Notes under the pieces: model-generated | What the model was told of the DNA's origin: nothing | Databases searched by the model: none | The model's input: only the letters and a program-made list of their open reading frames with translations | Part shown: positions 24,123 to 33,200 of the stretch, one piece after another | Numbering within the stretch: position 1 is the first letter of the stretch | Layout of the letters: the number at the start of each line of letters is the position of its first letter | Assembly: GCA_937899625.1 (NCBI GenBank) | Contig: CALCCB010000168.1 | Span: 1 to 39,418, forward strand | Length of the DNA stretch: 39,418 nucleotides | Direction: 5' to 3' | Source of the DNA: an uncultured Bacteroidota bacterium | Lineage (GTDB): Bacteria; Bacteroidota; Bacteroidia; Flavobacteriales_D; Crocinitomicaceae | Translations under genes and position numbers: made by a program

Positions 24123-24150
24123 AAAACCCCGGTCTCCCGGGGTTTTTCTT
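24123..24150. terminator. Bidirectional rho-independent terminator between fumarase and gldM
   Basis: Perfect 10-bp stem AAAACCCCGG (24123-24132), TCTC loop, CCGGGGTTTT (24137-24146), then TCTT on the plus strand and an A-run/T-run on the other side. It starts 4 bp after the fumarase stop and its 3' arm abuts the gldM stop at 24150, so it can serve both convergent genes. Confidence 0.9.
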
Positions 24151-25892
24151 TACAGCTTAAAAGAGGCGGTTTTGTTTCTGCGGATCTTGTCTTTTCCTTC
24201 TATCTGTAAAAAGAACGTTACTGTCGTTCCTGGTCTTGCTTGTCTGAGTAAGGTTTGAGCCTCTGATGACAATACATTTCCAGCTCCCTTTGGAGGTGCC
24301 CCTGGTAAACCTGAGATCACCATCTCCCATGATTTCACATCAAAAGTTGCATTCAACGGCACGTCTGGAGTATATTTTGCGAATAGATTCTTTTCTCTTG
24401 AACTAGCTCTTTCTCCATCTTTTGCGGCACCGAAGTAGATCGTCGGATCAGGTAATCTGCTCACTCTGAAATTGTAGGTGCCAAGAGATACTTTTTTACC
24501 ACTTACATTGTTCTTCCCCCATACTGTGATGGTAGCGTTCCTTACTTTATGCGGATCAGCAATCCAACGATTACCTGACTTTCGAAGATTCACTCCCGTT
24601 CCACTTAGAATAGTCTCATCGTAACCGGAAGCCACTCCTTCTACCTCATTGTCATACCCAAGGTACAACATGTTCAAGTTAGGTAAGGAAACAGTTCCAG
24701 ATGGCTTCATGATCCTCACAGTCTTTTCCCAGTTTTCTGATTTGGGAATGCCTGATTTGTTCTTGATCGTGATCTTTCCCGACAATTTCATCTCACCTCC
24801 TGATCCCGCTTTCATTCGGATGAATCCTTTTCCATCACGAACTTCACTCACACTACCACTATTGATCACTACTTCAGGCTGACGATCACTGTCATACGCT
24901 GCCATCAGCACTTGCACCTCGAATTCTTCACCCTGATTAACTACATCCGGTCCGTAAGCCAGCGCCATGATCCTGTTGAACGAGTATTCACCTCCTCCTA
25001 CACGATTTCTGATCAGCGCGATCGCATCCGCCCTTGCCGTCAGGATCTCTTTCTGCATCGATGTCAAGGAGGCAATTGCTGCTACGGCCGGTGCATGATC
25101 AAAGGTCTTTCCGATCCAGTGCACATTCGGCACTTCATTCACGGTCCAGCGTTCTCTTTTGGTCAGCGAAGCATAGATCTTTTTGATCGCTTCCTTATCA
25201 TCCTGATTGACATTGGATGAATTGATCGCTTTATCGATCATTGCGTTAAGATCCTTAAAATCCTTGAACTCATTAATGCTTGGTGCTTTGAAAAAGAACT
25301 TCTTCTGCCCTTTGTCAAGCACCCATGAACCTGCGATCAGCTCGGTTAGCTCCTTTCGGTACCCGTTATATCTGTTCCATAGGTCCATCCCTTTACCTTT
25401 CGGTGCCGTCAGGTCCTCGCCGATCATCAGGAACATCGGTTCATCATACTTGTCTTTGCCATTCACATTGGCCAAATTCATTTTTGTAGGTTTCAGCGGA
25501 TCTTTTGCTGAATAAGCTTTCACAATGATACTTTCCGGAGCACCTACACTTGACAGGTCCTCTCCGATTGCTTCCAGGATCTCCAGTTTCAAGTCATCAA
25601 TGAATTTGATCTCCTCCGCAGTGATCTTATCGATCTTGTCTACTTCTTTCAGGTATTTTTTTGCTTTGGCACTGAGCTCCTTGTTGTCTTTGTCTTCAGA
25701 TGCCTCTTTCAATGCAAAGTATTTCTCCTGACCTCTTACATGTTCGTTCTCATTCGCCACCTGCATGTTCTCCTCGATCGCCACAAAAGCATCCAATATC
25801 GATTTTGAGACATTCAATGCAAGTAAAGCGGTAAGCACGAGATACATCATGCCGATCATTTTTTGTCTGGGTGTTTCTTTTCCTCCTGCCAT
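24150..25892 (-). CDS. gldM: GldM, gliding motility / type IX secretion core protein
   Basis: 580 aa, slightly longer than the usual 510-530. With GldL, GldM forms the inner-membrane proton-driven motor that powers T9SS secretion and gliding; its periplasmic part reaches the GldKN ring. The highly conserved N-terminus is intact: MAGGKETPRQKMIGMMYL, then LTALLALNVSKSILDAF with a single membrane helix (about 12-30). Four periplasmic domains should follow: a helical first domain (about 35-230, with LNRYNGYRKELTELI-like helices) and beta-rich domains containing PNLNMLYLGYDNEVEGVASG and NFRVSRLPDPTIYFG. No gldK, gldL or gldN is adjacent: the neighbours are fumarase and a desaturase cluster. It is either a relocated only copy or a paralogue. 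Confidence 0.93.
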   Translation of the reverse strand: MAGGKETPRQKMIGMMYLVLTALLALNVSKSILDAFVAIEENMQVANENEHVRGQEKYFALKEASEDKDNKELSAKAKKYLKEVDKIDKITAEEIKFIDDLKLEILEAIGEDLSSVGAPESIIVKAYSAKDPLKPTKMNLANVNGKDKYDEPMFLMIGEDLTAPKGKGMDLWNRYNGYRKELTELIAGSWVLDKGQKKFFFKAPSINEFKDFKDLNAMIDKAINSSNVNQDDKEAIKKIYASLTKRERWTVNEVPNVHWIGKTFDHAPAVAAIASLTSMQKEILTARADAIALIRNRVGGGEYSFNRIMALAYGPDVVNQGEEFEVQVLMAAYDSDRQPEVVINSGSVSEVRDGKGFIRMKAGSGGEMKLSGKITIKNKSGIPKSENWEKTVRIMKPSGTVSLPNLNMLYLGYDNEVEGVASGYDETILSGTGVNLRKSGNRWIADPHKVRNATITVWGKNNVSGKKVSLGTYNFRVSRLPDPTIYFGAAKDGERASSREKNLFAKYTPDVPLNATFDVKSWEMVISGLPGAPPKGAGNVLSSEAQTLLRQARPGTTVTFFLQIEGKDKIRRNKTASFKL

Positions 25893-25980
25893 GATTTCCT
25901 AGTTTTTGGTTTCATGGAGGGAATGGAAAGAAAAAAAGAAAGTAACAGGAAAGGTTCAAAAAAACCTCACTTGAAAATTC

Positions 25981-25995
25981 TTTCCCGTAGGGAAA
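25981..25995 (-). terminator. Weak hairpin after the 76-aa membrane protein gene
   Basis: TTTCCC-GTA-GGGAAA directly abuts the TAG stop at 25996. On the minus strand it is followed by GAATTTT, a poor T tract. A second small dyad, AGGTT...AACCT (25952-25967), lies just beyond. It could be a weak terminator before gldM or only an RNA 3'-end structure. Confidence 0.4.
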
Positions 25996-26226
25996 CTATT
26001 TTTTAGCGTAACGGATCATTCGTCTGACAGACAAGGTGATCAACAAAATCCATGGAGCTCCATGCATCGCCAGATCGATCCAGTCCATGCCTAACATGGT
26101 ACGCCCATGATACAAATTCATGAGCTGTTTCCAAATGTGTGCGTGAGGAAAAAAGGGTGCTAACCCTAAGGTCAATGAACTAATAATTGCCAATCGGAAC
26201 AAGTCCTTTTCGGTTAAATTTTTCAT
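25996..26226 (-). CDS. Small conserved-looking membrane protein
   Basis: 76 aa, function not recognised. Two hydrophobic segments (about 12-28 and 50-67) flank a loop with PHAHIWKQLMNLYHG and MDWIDLAMHG. The His, Trp and Asp residues in and next to the loop look conserved in character. It begins 2 bp after the desaturase-family gene stop, so it is almost certainly co-transcribed and translated with it. It may be a subunit or modulator of that enzyme; that is inference from position only. Confidence 0.65.
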   Translation of the reverse strand: MKNLTEKDLFRLAIISSLTLGLAPFFPHAHIWKQLMNLYHGRTMLGMDWIDLAMHGAPWILLITLSVRRMIRYAKK

Positions 26227-26228
26227 GC

Positions 26229-27107
26229 TTATTCCCTGTCTTTAAATGGTTTGATCTGCAATTCAAAAAAGCCTTCCGGATAGGTTTCTATCCCTTCAAA
26301 TCCCAACTCGATATCTCTTCCGGAATGAGGAATATGATCGGTCTTGAACAGATAATCCCAGATGCTCAAAGTGATCCCGAAATTGATCCCGTAAGGATGC
26401 TTAGAAGGCATGTGTTTAGCATGATGCCATATATGCATTTTTGGGTTGTTCAGGATGTATTTCAGGGGACCATAATCCCAACCCACATTCGCATGGTTCA
26501 AGTGTCCGACAAGGATGGTGAACGCATGCATGAAAAAGGCGTATTCCAGCTTGAAATTGAGCACCCAAGCCATGAAAATATACAATGCTGTTTTGTAGAC
26601 AAAGGTTTCCATGAAGTGGTATCTCAAATGGGCTGCAAATCCCATCTCACGAACGGAATGGTGAACTTTATGGAATTTCCATAACCACGGCACTCTATGC
26701 AGCATCACATGCACCGACCATTGCACAAAATCAGCCAAAATGAAATAGATTGGAAACTGGATCCAAAGTGATAATCCGCTCAGATCGATCAACCCTTTTT
26801 TCGGCAGTCCAATAGCCTGCATCATTTTGCCAAAGTATTCCTCTGTAACGGAAGATAAGGCGATGTAAATGATCAGGTTAAAAATGAAAAAGTTGAAGAA
26901 CATCCAGAAGGCATCCAACCAGAAATCCTTACGGAATATCGACTGGTTCTTTCTCCAAGGCAACATCAGCTCAAGGATCCATACTGCAAGCGAAACGTAG
27001 ATGAGATAATAGAAATAATTGTCGTAACGGAAGGGATCTGAAATTGTACCCCAGAGGTATTTTGCATACCCGGTGTAGATGTTCACTACATGATCGAAAA
27101 AAGCCAT
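26229..27107 (-). CDS. Sterol desaturase / fatty acid hydroxylase family protein
   Basis: 292 aa, integral membrane diiron oxygenase of the fatty-acid-hydroxylase superfamily. The His clusters that bind the two irons are present: HVMLH at 133-137, HKVHH at 146-150, further His in HLRYHFME (160-167), HLNHANVG, and HIWHHAKHMPSKHPYG near 220-235. Four or more membrane helices surround them, and DFVQWSVHVMLHR is the usual lead-in. Bacterial members hydroxylate or desaturate lipids such as fatty acids, carotenoids or hopanoid-like molecules. The substrate here is unknown, and no carotenoid genes are adjacent. It shares a transcript with the 76-aa protein downstream. Confidence 0.88.
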   Translation of the reverse strand: MAFFDHVVNIYTGYAKYLWGTISDPFRYDNYFYYLIYVSLAVWILELMLPWRKNQSIFRKDFWLDAFWMFFNFFIFNLIIYIALSSVTEEYFGKMMQAIGLPKKGLIDLSGLSLWIQFPIYFILADFVQWSVHVMLHRVPWLWKFHKVHHSVREMGFAAHLRYHFMETFVYKTALYIFMAWVLNFKLEYAFFMHAFTILVGHLNHANVGWDYGPLKYILNNPKMHIWHHAKHMPSKHPYGINFGITLSIWDYLFKTDHIPHSGRDIELGFEGIETYPEGFFELQIKPFKDRE

Positions 27108-27125
27108 ACCTCAGAATTTATTTTA

Positions 27126-27133
27126 CAAAATTA
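27126..27133 (-). promoter_or_regulatory. -7 box of the desaturase operon (TAATTTTG)
   Basis: Exact TAnnTTTG on the minus strand, ending 18 nt before the ATG at 27107. No TTG at the expected spacing, so support is partial. Confidence 0.4.
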
Positions 27134-27172
27134 ATTCAGTTCTATCCCTTCGATGTAACTGAAGTTGCTTTA

Positions 27173-27496
27173 CTATTTCTCGTTCTTACGATTCTTTTTG
27201 CCCAAATGTACACGGTAAGCAGCTAAAGCAGGTATTCCAAAAATGAATAAGAATGCCAACAAGTATCCCTCCGGCAAAAGATAGAATCTCTTGATCCCGA
27301 TCATGTCTTCTTCGTTGTATCCGAGTCCGAAAAAGTAGGATAAACTCATTGGAGCTTTCACCACTTGTTCAGAAATCCCATTTTCAAGAACAATCTCTCC
27401 CTGAAAGAGATTCACAGGAAAAATGCACAGTGGAACAGCAATGATCAAAAGCATTAGAATGAATACTTTGACCGGATTTCTTAACAGCTTTTTCAT
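27173..27496 (-). CDS. Hypothetical membrane protein, two transmembrane helices
   Basis: 107 aa, function not recognised. A basic start (MKKLLRNPVKV) leads into a first helix (about 11-31); a periplasmic segment of about 45 residues follows (GEIVLENGISEQVVKAPMSL, then SYFFGLGYNEEDMIGIKRFY), then a second helix (about 76-95) and a basic tail (HLGKKNRKNEK). The periplasmic segment, with SYFFGLGY and KRFYLLPEGY, looks like a folded, family-specific motif and not a random loop. It is divergent from the glycosyltransferase gene, 28 bp apart, and 65 bp from the desaturase gene start. It could be transcribed with the desaturase cluster. Confidence 0.7.
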   Translation of the reverse strand: MKKLLRNPVKVFILMLLIIAVPLCIFPVNLFQGEIVLENGISEQVVKAPMSLSYFFGLGYNEEDMIGIKRFYLLPEGYLLAFLFIFGIPALAAYRVHLGKKNRKNEK

Positions 27497-27524
27497 ATGG
27501 TGTAAAGTTAGCTATTTTTACAGG

Positions 27525-28634
27525 GTGAAGATCAAGCTTGGTTATATCTGTGGCACGCAATCCTGGGGAGGATTAGAAATGAACCAATTCAGAAATGCGC
27601 TCTGGATGAAAGAAAGGGGTCATTCTGTGGTGATGTTCTGTCAAAAGAACAGTCCAGTTGAAAATGCCTGCCTCGAGAACGGAATTGATGTGATCACCAT
27701 TCAAAAACACAAGAAGTATTTTGATTTTAAAAATGGGAAAATACTCGCCAAGCTGATTACAAAAAATAAAGTAACTCACCTTATCGTTCGCGCCACCTAT
27801 GACATGAGCCTAACGGCAATTGCCAAGCGAAAACTTGGCGAAAAACTTCATCTTTCTTACTTTATGGAAATGCAGCTAGGTGTTAAAAAGACGAACTTTT
27901 TGCATACACTTCGTTACCGAAACTTCGATCTCTGGTCTTGTCCATTGCCTTGGTTGGCAGAGCAAACACGGACGATGACCCGTTTTCCTCATGATCGCAT
28001 CGTTGTGATCCCTTCAGGGTTGGATCTATCACAGTTTTCTTCGCCTATGGATAGAACTGAGGCAAGAAAGATCATGGAGCTTCCGGAACAAGGGCTCATG
28101 TTTGGTTTGATAGGACGTTTTGATCCACATAAGGGACAGGTTTTATTGCTGGAGGCAATGCATTTATGCAAATCAAAAGATTTTTCAGTCGTATTGCTTG
28201 GAGAACCTACTAAAAACGAAGGGACAGCATACTATGACGAGATGCTGAAACTTATTGAAGAAGGTCAATTGGAGGACCGCGTTTTTGTTCGTCCTTTCAG
28301 AAAGGATACAGAACCTTTTTACAAAGCGATCGACTGGTTTGTTATGGCTTCAAGAGCTGAGACATTCGGTATGGTGACCATCGAAGCAATGGCTTGTGGA
28401 ACTCCTACGCTGGGCAGTAATGCTGGAGGAACCCCTGAGATCCTGGATCAAGGAAAATACGGTGTGCTGTTTGAACCCATGAATGCAACTGATCTTGCTC
28501 TAAAGATCGATCAGATCATCGAAGAAAAAATCTCGATTGACCCTTTATTGCTCAAAGAAGGAGTAAAGCTCTACGATCATAATGCTGTGTCTGAACAGTT
28601 AGAAAGAACCCTTGGATTGATGGGTCACAATTAA
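27525..28634 (+). CDS. Family 4 glycosyltransferase (GT-B fold)
   Basis: 369 aa from the GTG at 27525 (VKIKLGYICGTQSWGGLEMN). Cytoplasmic or membrane-associated transferase moving a sugar from a nucleotide-sugar donor, probably in surface polysaccharide or glycolipid synthesis. The N-terminal GT4 domain has the GGLEMNQFRNAL acceptor-side start. The C-terminal Glycos_transf_1 domain has LIGRFDPHKGQ, the donor-site motif ETFGMVTIEAMACGTPTL (E-x7-E) and SNAGGTPEIL. Starts further upstream would overlap the divergent 27173-27496 gene. The GTG lies 4 nt after a TATTTTTA box (27513-27520) and just before the first Rossmann strand. Confidence 0.87.
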   Translation: MKIKLGYICGTQSWGGLEMNQFRNALWMKERGHSVVMFCQKNSPVENACLENGIDVITIQKHKKYFDFKNGKILAKLITKNKVTHLIVRATYDMSLTAIAKRKLGEKLHLSYFMEMQLGVKKTNFLHTLRYRNFDLWSCPLPWLAEQTRTMTRFPHDRIVVIPSGLDLSQFSSPMDRTEARKIMELPEQGLMFGLIGRFDPHKGQVLLLEAMHLCKSKDFSVVLLGEPTKNEGTAYYDEMLKLIEEGQLEDRVFVRPFRKDTEPFYKAIDWFVMASRAETFGMVTIEAMACGTPTLGSNAGGTPEILDQGKYGVLFEPMNATDLALKIDQIIEEKISIDPLLLKEGVKLYDHNAVSEQLERTLGLMGHN

Positions 28635-28670
28635 CTCTGAAAAAATCCGTTATTTTAGCAATTAAGCGAA

Positions 28671-30230
28671 ATGGCAGTAAATCTATATTCGAACAAACAA
28701 AAGTGGAAGATCGCATTGATGCTTCTGGCTTTTCTTATGGTTGCTGCTTTCCTGTTTGTTTCGAATACCATTGTCTCAAAAGTAGGTGAACGCGAAAAAG
28801 AACGTGCTCGTCAATGGGCGGATGCGATCAAGAAGAAGCTGGAGCTGGTGCAATTGACCAATCGAACTTTCTCCCAGCTTAGAGATAAAGAACGAAAGGA
28901 AATGACCTTGTGGATCGATGCTACGAAGGAGGTCTCTAAAGCGAGTCCATTGGACATTGATCCCAATCTTGATTTTCCTTTTAAGATCATTAACGATAAC
29001 AAGGATATACCTGTGATCTTATTAGACGATGAAGATCAAGTTTCTGGATTTATCAACCTTGACATGGACACTGCAGGTTATCGCGCTGAGCAAGGAACAA
29101 TGGATTCTAAAGATTTTAATAAACTGCTCAACGATTCACTTGTCAAACTTGCTAATTCATGGAAAATGAACAATCCACCATTTTCGGTTGAAGTATTCGA
29201 AGATTTTTTCATGACCTACTATTACAACGATTCGAAAGAGATCGTGAGACTGGAATCAGAACGAGATTCACTTTTGAATGCCTTTAATCGAGAGTTGATC
29301 GACAATAAAGGATTGGTGCCGGTATTACTGATCGATGCAAAGGACAGCTCGGTCATTGGAAGTAACTTAGATAAAAAAGAAGTAGGAGAAAAATCACTTC
29401 GGGCAACTATTGCCAGACTTGCGGCTGAAAATGAACCGTTGATCATCGACTTCCAGGATGGACAAAAGAACTTACTGTACTATGATGATAGTCCGGAATT
29501 GAAACAGCTCCAATATTTCCCTTACATCCAGTTTATTATCATTGGCCTTTTCGTACTCATCGCCTACCTCATCTTTAGTACCTTCCGTAAGGCAGAACAA
29601 AATCAGGTATGGGCAGGTATGGCAAAAGAGACAGCTCACCAGCTCGGAACTCCGTTGTCTTCCTTGATGGCCTGGATCCAGTTGCTGGAAGCTCAAGAGA
29701 TCGATCCGATGATCCCAAGAGAAATGCAAAAAGATGTCGAGCGCCTCGAAAAGGTGACCGACCGCTTCTCCAAGATAGGTTCAGGAGGAAAATTGGAAGA
29801 GCTCGATCTGGTGGCCACTACACTTGGTGTTGTTGATTATCTCAAACTGCGAGTTTCAGATAAAGTACATTTCGTTTTTGAGGCAGAAAATCCATTGGTT
29901 GTTAGACACAATGCCTCGCTAATGGAATGGGTGATCGAAAATATTTGTAAAAATGCCGTTGACGCTATGGAAGGAAACGGAACCCTGACGGTGACAGTTC
30001 ATAGCAGTCCGGAATGGGCACATATTGACATAAAGGACACCGGTAAAGGAATTCCTGCCAATAAGTTGAAGACCATTTTTGAGCCAGGTTATACTACTAA
30101 ACAACGCGGTTGGGGACTCGGACTTTCTCTCGTTAAGCGCATCATCAAAGAATATCACAAAGGAAAGGTTTTTGTCCTTGAATCTCAGGTTGATTTAGGA
30201 ACTACCTTCAGGATATCTATTCCACTATAA
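28671..30230 (+). CDS. Sensor histidine kinase, membrane-bound, orphan
   Basis: 519 aa. Membrane helix 1 at about 13-35, a sensor region of about 245 residues outside the cytoplasm, with a coiled-coil-like beginning (EREKERARQWADAIKKKLEL) and no known domain, and membrane helix 2 at about 282-304. The dimerisation/phosphoacceptor helix is WAGMAKETAHQLGTPLSSLM with His323; the motif is HQLGTP where most kinases have H-E-x-x-x-P. The ATPase domain has the N box ENICKNAVDAM, the G1 box DTGKGIP, the F box FEPGYTTK and the G2 box GWGLGLSLVK. No response regulator is next to it, so the partner is elsewhere. It starts 36 bp after the glycosyltransferase gene and is probably co-transcribed. The signal is unknown. 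Confidence 0.9.
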   Translation: MAVNLYSNKQKWKIALMLLAFLMVAAFLFVSNTIVSKVGEREKERARQWADAIKKKLELVQLTNRTFSQLRDKERKEMTLWIDATKEVSKASPLDIDPNLDFPFKIINDNKDIPVILLDDEDQVSGFINLDMDTAGYRAEQGTMDSKDFNKLLNDSLVKLANSWKMNNPPFSVEVFEDFFMTYYYNDSKEIVRLESERDSLLNAFNRELIDNKGLVPVLLIDAKDSSVIGSNLDKKEVGEKSLRATIARLAAENEPLIIDFQDGQKNLLYYDDSPELKQLQYFPYIQFIIIGLFVLIAYLIFSTFRKAEQNQVWAGMAKETAHQLGTPLSSLMAWIQLLEAQEIDPMIPREMQKDVERLEKVTDRFSKIGSGGKLEELDLVATTLGVVDYLKLRVSDKVHFVFEAENPLVVRHNASLMEWVIENICKNAVDAMEGNGTLTVTVHSSPEWAHIDIKDTGKGIPANKLKTIFEPGYTTKQRGWGLGLSLVKRIIKEYHKGKVFVLESQVDLGTTFRISIPL

Positions 30231-30260
30231 AAGAGCCTGTTTTAAAGGTTACTTCCAACT

Positions 30261-33200
30261 TTAATTCAGTCCCATGTTCTGCAGATCGACCATACGCATC
30301 GCGATAAACGATTTTACGACCTTCTCACCAATCCCAGGAACTTCTACATGGATCAAATACACACCTGATGCGATCGGGATATTCTCATGGTTCGTCAATG
30401 TCCAGTCTTGATACGTTATCGGGCTGTCCTTTTTGAACTGCTTCACGAGCTTCCCTTGCATATCATAGATGCGGATCGTGCACTTTTCTGGAAGGTTTAT
30501 GATCTTGATCCTACTATCGAGTTTGTTGTTCTCATATTCTGAATAGGCCGCATATGGATTCGGAACCACATTGATCATATCCAGTGCTTCTGCCAATGCA
30601 TCGGCACGATCGGTCTGCGTAGCAATATCATCCATACTCCAGGAATACATTGGCAAACCGCCATTTTCATTCGTGACAACCAAATTCTTATACTCTTTAT
30701 TTATTCGAAGCTTGATCGTAACATCAGTGGATAAATGTGCCTGTCCGCTGGTCAATAAAGGATATGAAATCCACGATAAACTTCCATAGAATTCACGTTT
30801 CGAAGCAGAGTTATTTGCTTCTACTTCTAACATTTTCTGATAGGCAAAATTCCCTGAATTGTTTTCTGCAACGGTTGGTTCATAATAAGGGAAATCAAAC
30901 CCCTGAGAATAATTGTTGATGGTTTTCTGATGGTGACTGAAAACATAGAAAGGTTGAACTCCTCCCATTAATGGATTTCCCAGGTCATCGACAATTCTAT
31001 CTGAAGGATTCCAGATCATATCTGCACCATTCTCTGCACCCAAAAATGAATTCTCACCAAACGCCAAGTACAAGCGAGCACCAGTTTCCAGATCGATCGC
31101 ATACCCAGGGAACCATCCCATACCGGTTCCTGATCCGTCCGGATTTCCATACTTATCTACACTTTGGCTCTTTCGAAGCTGACCAGGTGATGCTCCACCA
31201 ACGTTCAGATTGACCTCTCGTCCCAACTCGATCACCGGACACCTCGTCCATTTGGATTTATCGGATGTAATGACAATGTCTACACTTGGCAAGAAAGAGA
31301 TCGACGCATTGGTTTTGGCTGAACCAGGTGACGTTAGGTTGTAATAGGCCAAAGGCATGAAGTCACATTGATATCCAACGAGTCGATGAGGTGCTATACC
31401 CCCATCCAAGAGTTTTGCAAAATTTTTATCATCATCCTGCCCTGCTTCATCCCGATAATTACAAGGATCCTGATAGCTTAGACCCGTATTATCACATTCA
31501 TCAGTTCCAGGAGCATAATCCCCTGACCTGATCCAGTTCGTCGGATAAAATGCATCATTGTCCTTGACAAAAGTCATCCAGCGTTTTGAAGAATCGGCAA
31601 ATTCGATCGACGCATCGATTATATCTGTCACCTTCACCGATGCATTTCCGGACTGACCATAATACTTGGTTTGCAGGATCTGAACAGAAACTCCCCACTT
31701 CGGGATCAACTGTTCATTGTCGTGATCGATGGTCTGCTGTGATGTCACTGAATCGAGAATGGATCCATTCTCAGTTGTTCTTCTATAGATCACCCAACTG
31801 GCAGTATCAGCTCCATTCGATGTTGAGGTCCCATAGTCTCTGAATCTTAGTTCAAAGTATCCTTGAGACACATTGAGCGGATCGACCACCTTGACATTGA
31901 TCGGTCCATTTCCCTGAGTATAAGTGATCTTTTCCCCGATTCCATTCTGAAGAATATACGAACGGGTAGCTGAAGTAAAATCAAGGTATCGTTCACCATT
32001 ACCTGTTCCATCGTGGCGTGTGATCTCAGGAGTCATTCCATATTCGAGATAATGCAATGTTCCATTTGCTTCGGGCATTGGATTGTGTGGAATACCCTCC
32101 AGTGTGCGAACTTCACCTGCGGCAGCCTTTCTTGATGGTAAATATCTTTTCTTCTGACCATCAAGTGCATCCGGATCATTTGGATCGTAATTCTTGTAAT
32201 TGTTGTAGGCATATGCTACAGCCAGGTAATAATACCTTTTGAAATTCACCAGCTCAGTATTCCCTTGGGCAAACAAGTCGTTCTTAACAGAAAAACTATG
32301 CTTGATCCCTTTGTTTTCTCCATTAACTCTTTCCACTGGAATACTGGCGCCTAGATCCTCATCAAATTCAAAGTTGATGATCTTTGAAACACCATCTTCA
32401 ATGTCGCATTGAGCTACTAATCTAGCTTTTGTAGGATCTCCAATGTCAGAAAGTGTTGATTGCTTATTGGCCATCTGAAAGATCTGATATCCTTGAAAAC
32501 GATAGAATTTATCTGCATTTGGATCACTGGCAACAATAAAAGGATCGAATTCCTCGTATTCTTCATTGTAATTGTTGCTATTCGAAAGATTACTCAGGGT
32601 GAGGATCAGCTCGTTGTTCAATTCCTGAATCTCCAATTCCGGAGCATGAGGTCCATCCAGAACTTTAAAGCAATTCTCAAACAATGCTTGTGCTTTGTCA
32701 TCTGCTCTCTGAAGTACTTCAACTGAAGCGAAAGGATCGCCATCGGTACTTCTCGCCCAAACAACTCCAACAGTAATGTTGTTGACTGCTCCCGGCTTCA
32801 GGATAAATGGTCCTGCTGATTGTACAAATCGTCTATCGTTCGGTGGGTTATTCGAAGTCTGTTCTGTCCATGGATCTTGAGGAACACCTCCTGTTCCCCA
32901 ACCAAGAGGATCTGTATCTCCCGGAAACATGAATTCACATGGGATTGCCGGATTGGCATCGGGATCTGAAATGTGACCACTCCCTCCATAGTAAAACGGT
33001 GAACCGTCCTTCCAGAATCCTCTCAGATAATTGTAATAATCTGACGCATTGATCGGATCGGTCTGGTTCGGATTTGCTCCGTTCGTTGTGTTGGAATAAT
33101 ACAAGAAACGACGCATTCCAAAACGTTCATTATCGATAATCCCATCTCCATAACCTATTCCATTGAGCGCCTCATTCTCTCCAATGCCAAATGCGTTATC

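Noticed and set aside
26187-26684. 165-aa plus-strand open frame
   Set aside because: Antisense to the His motifs of the desaturase-family gene; no promoter and no recognisable domain.
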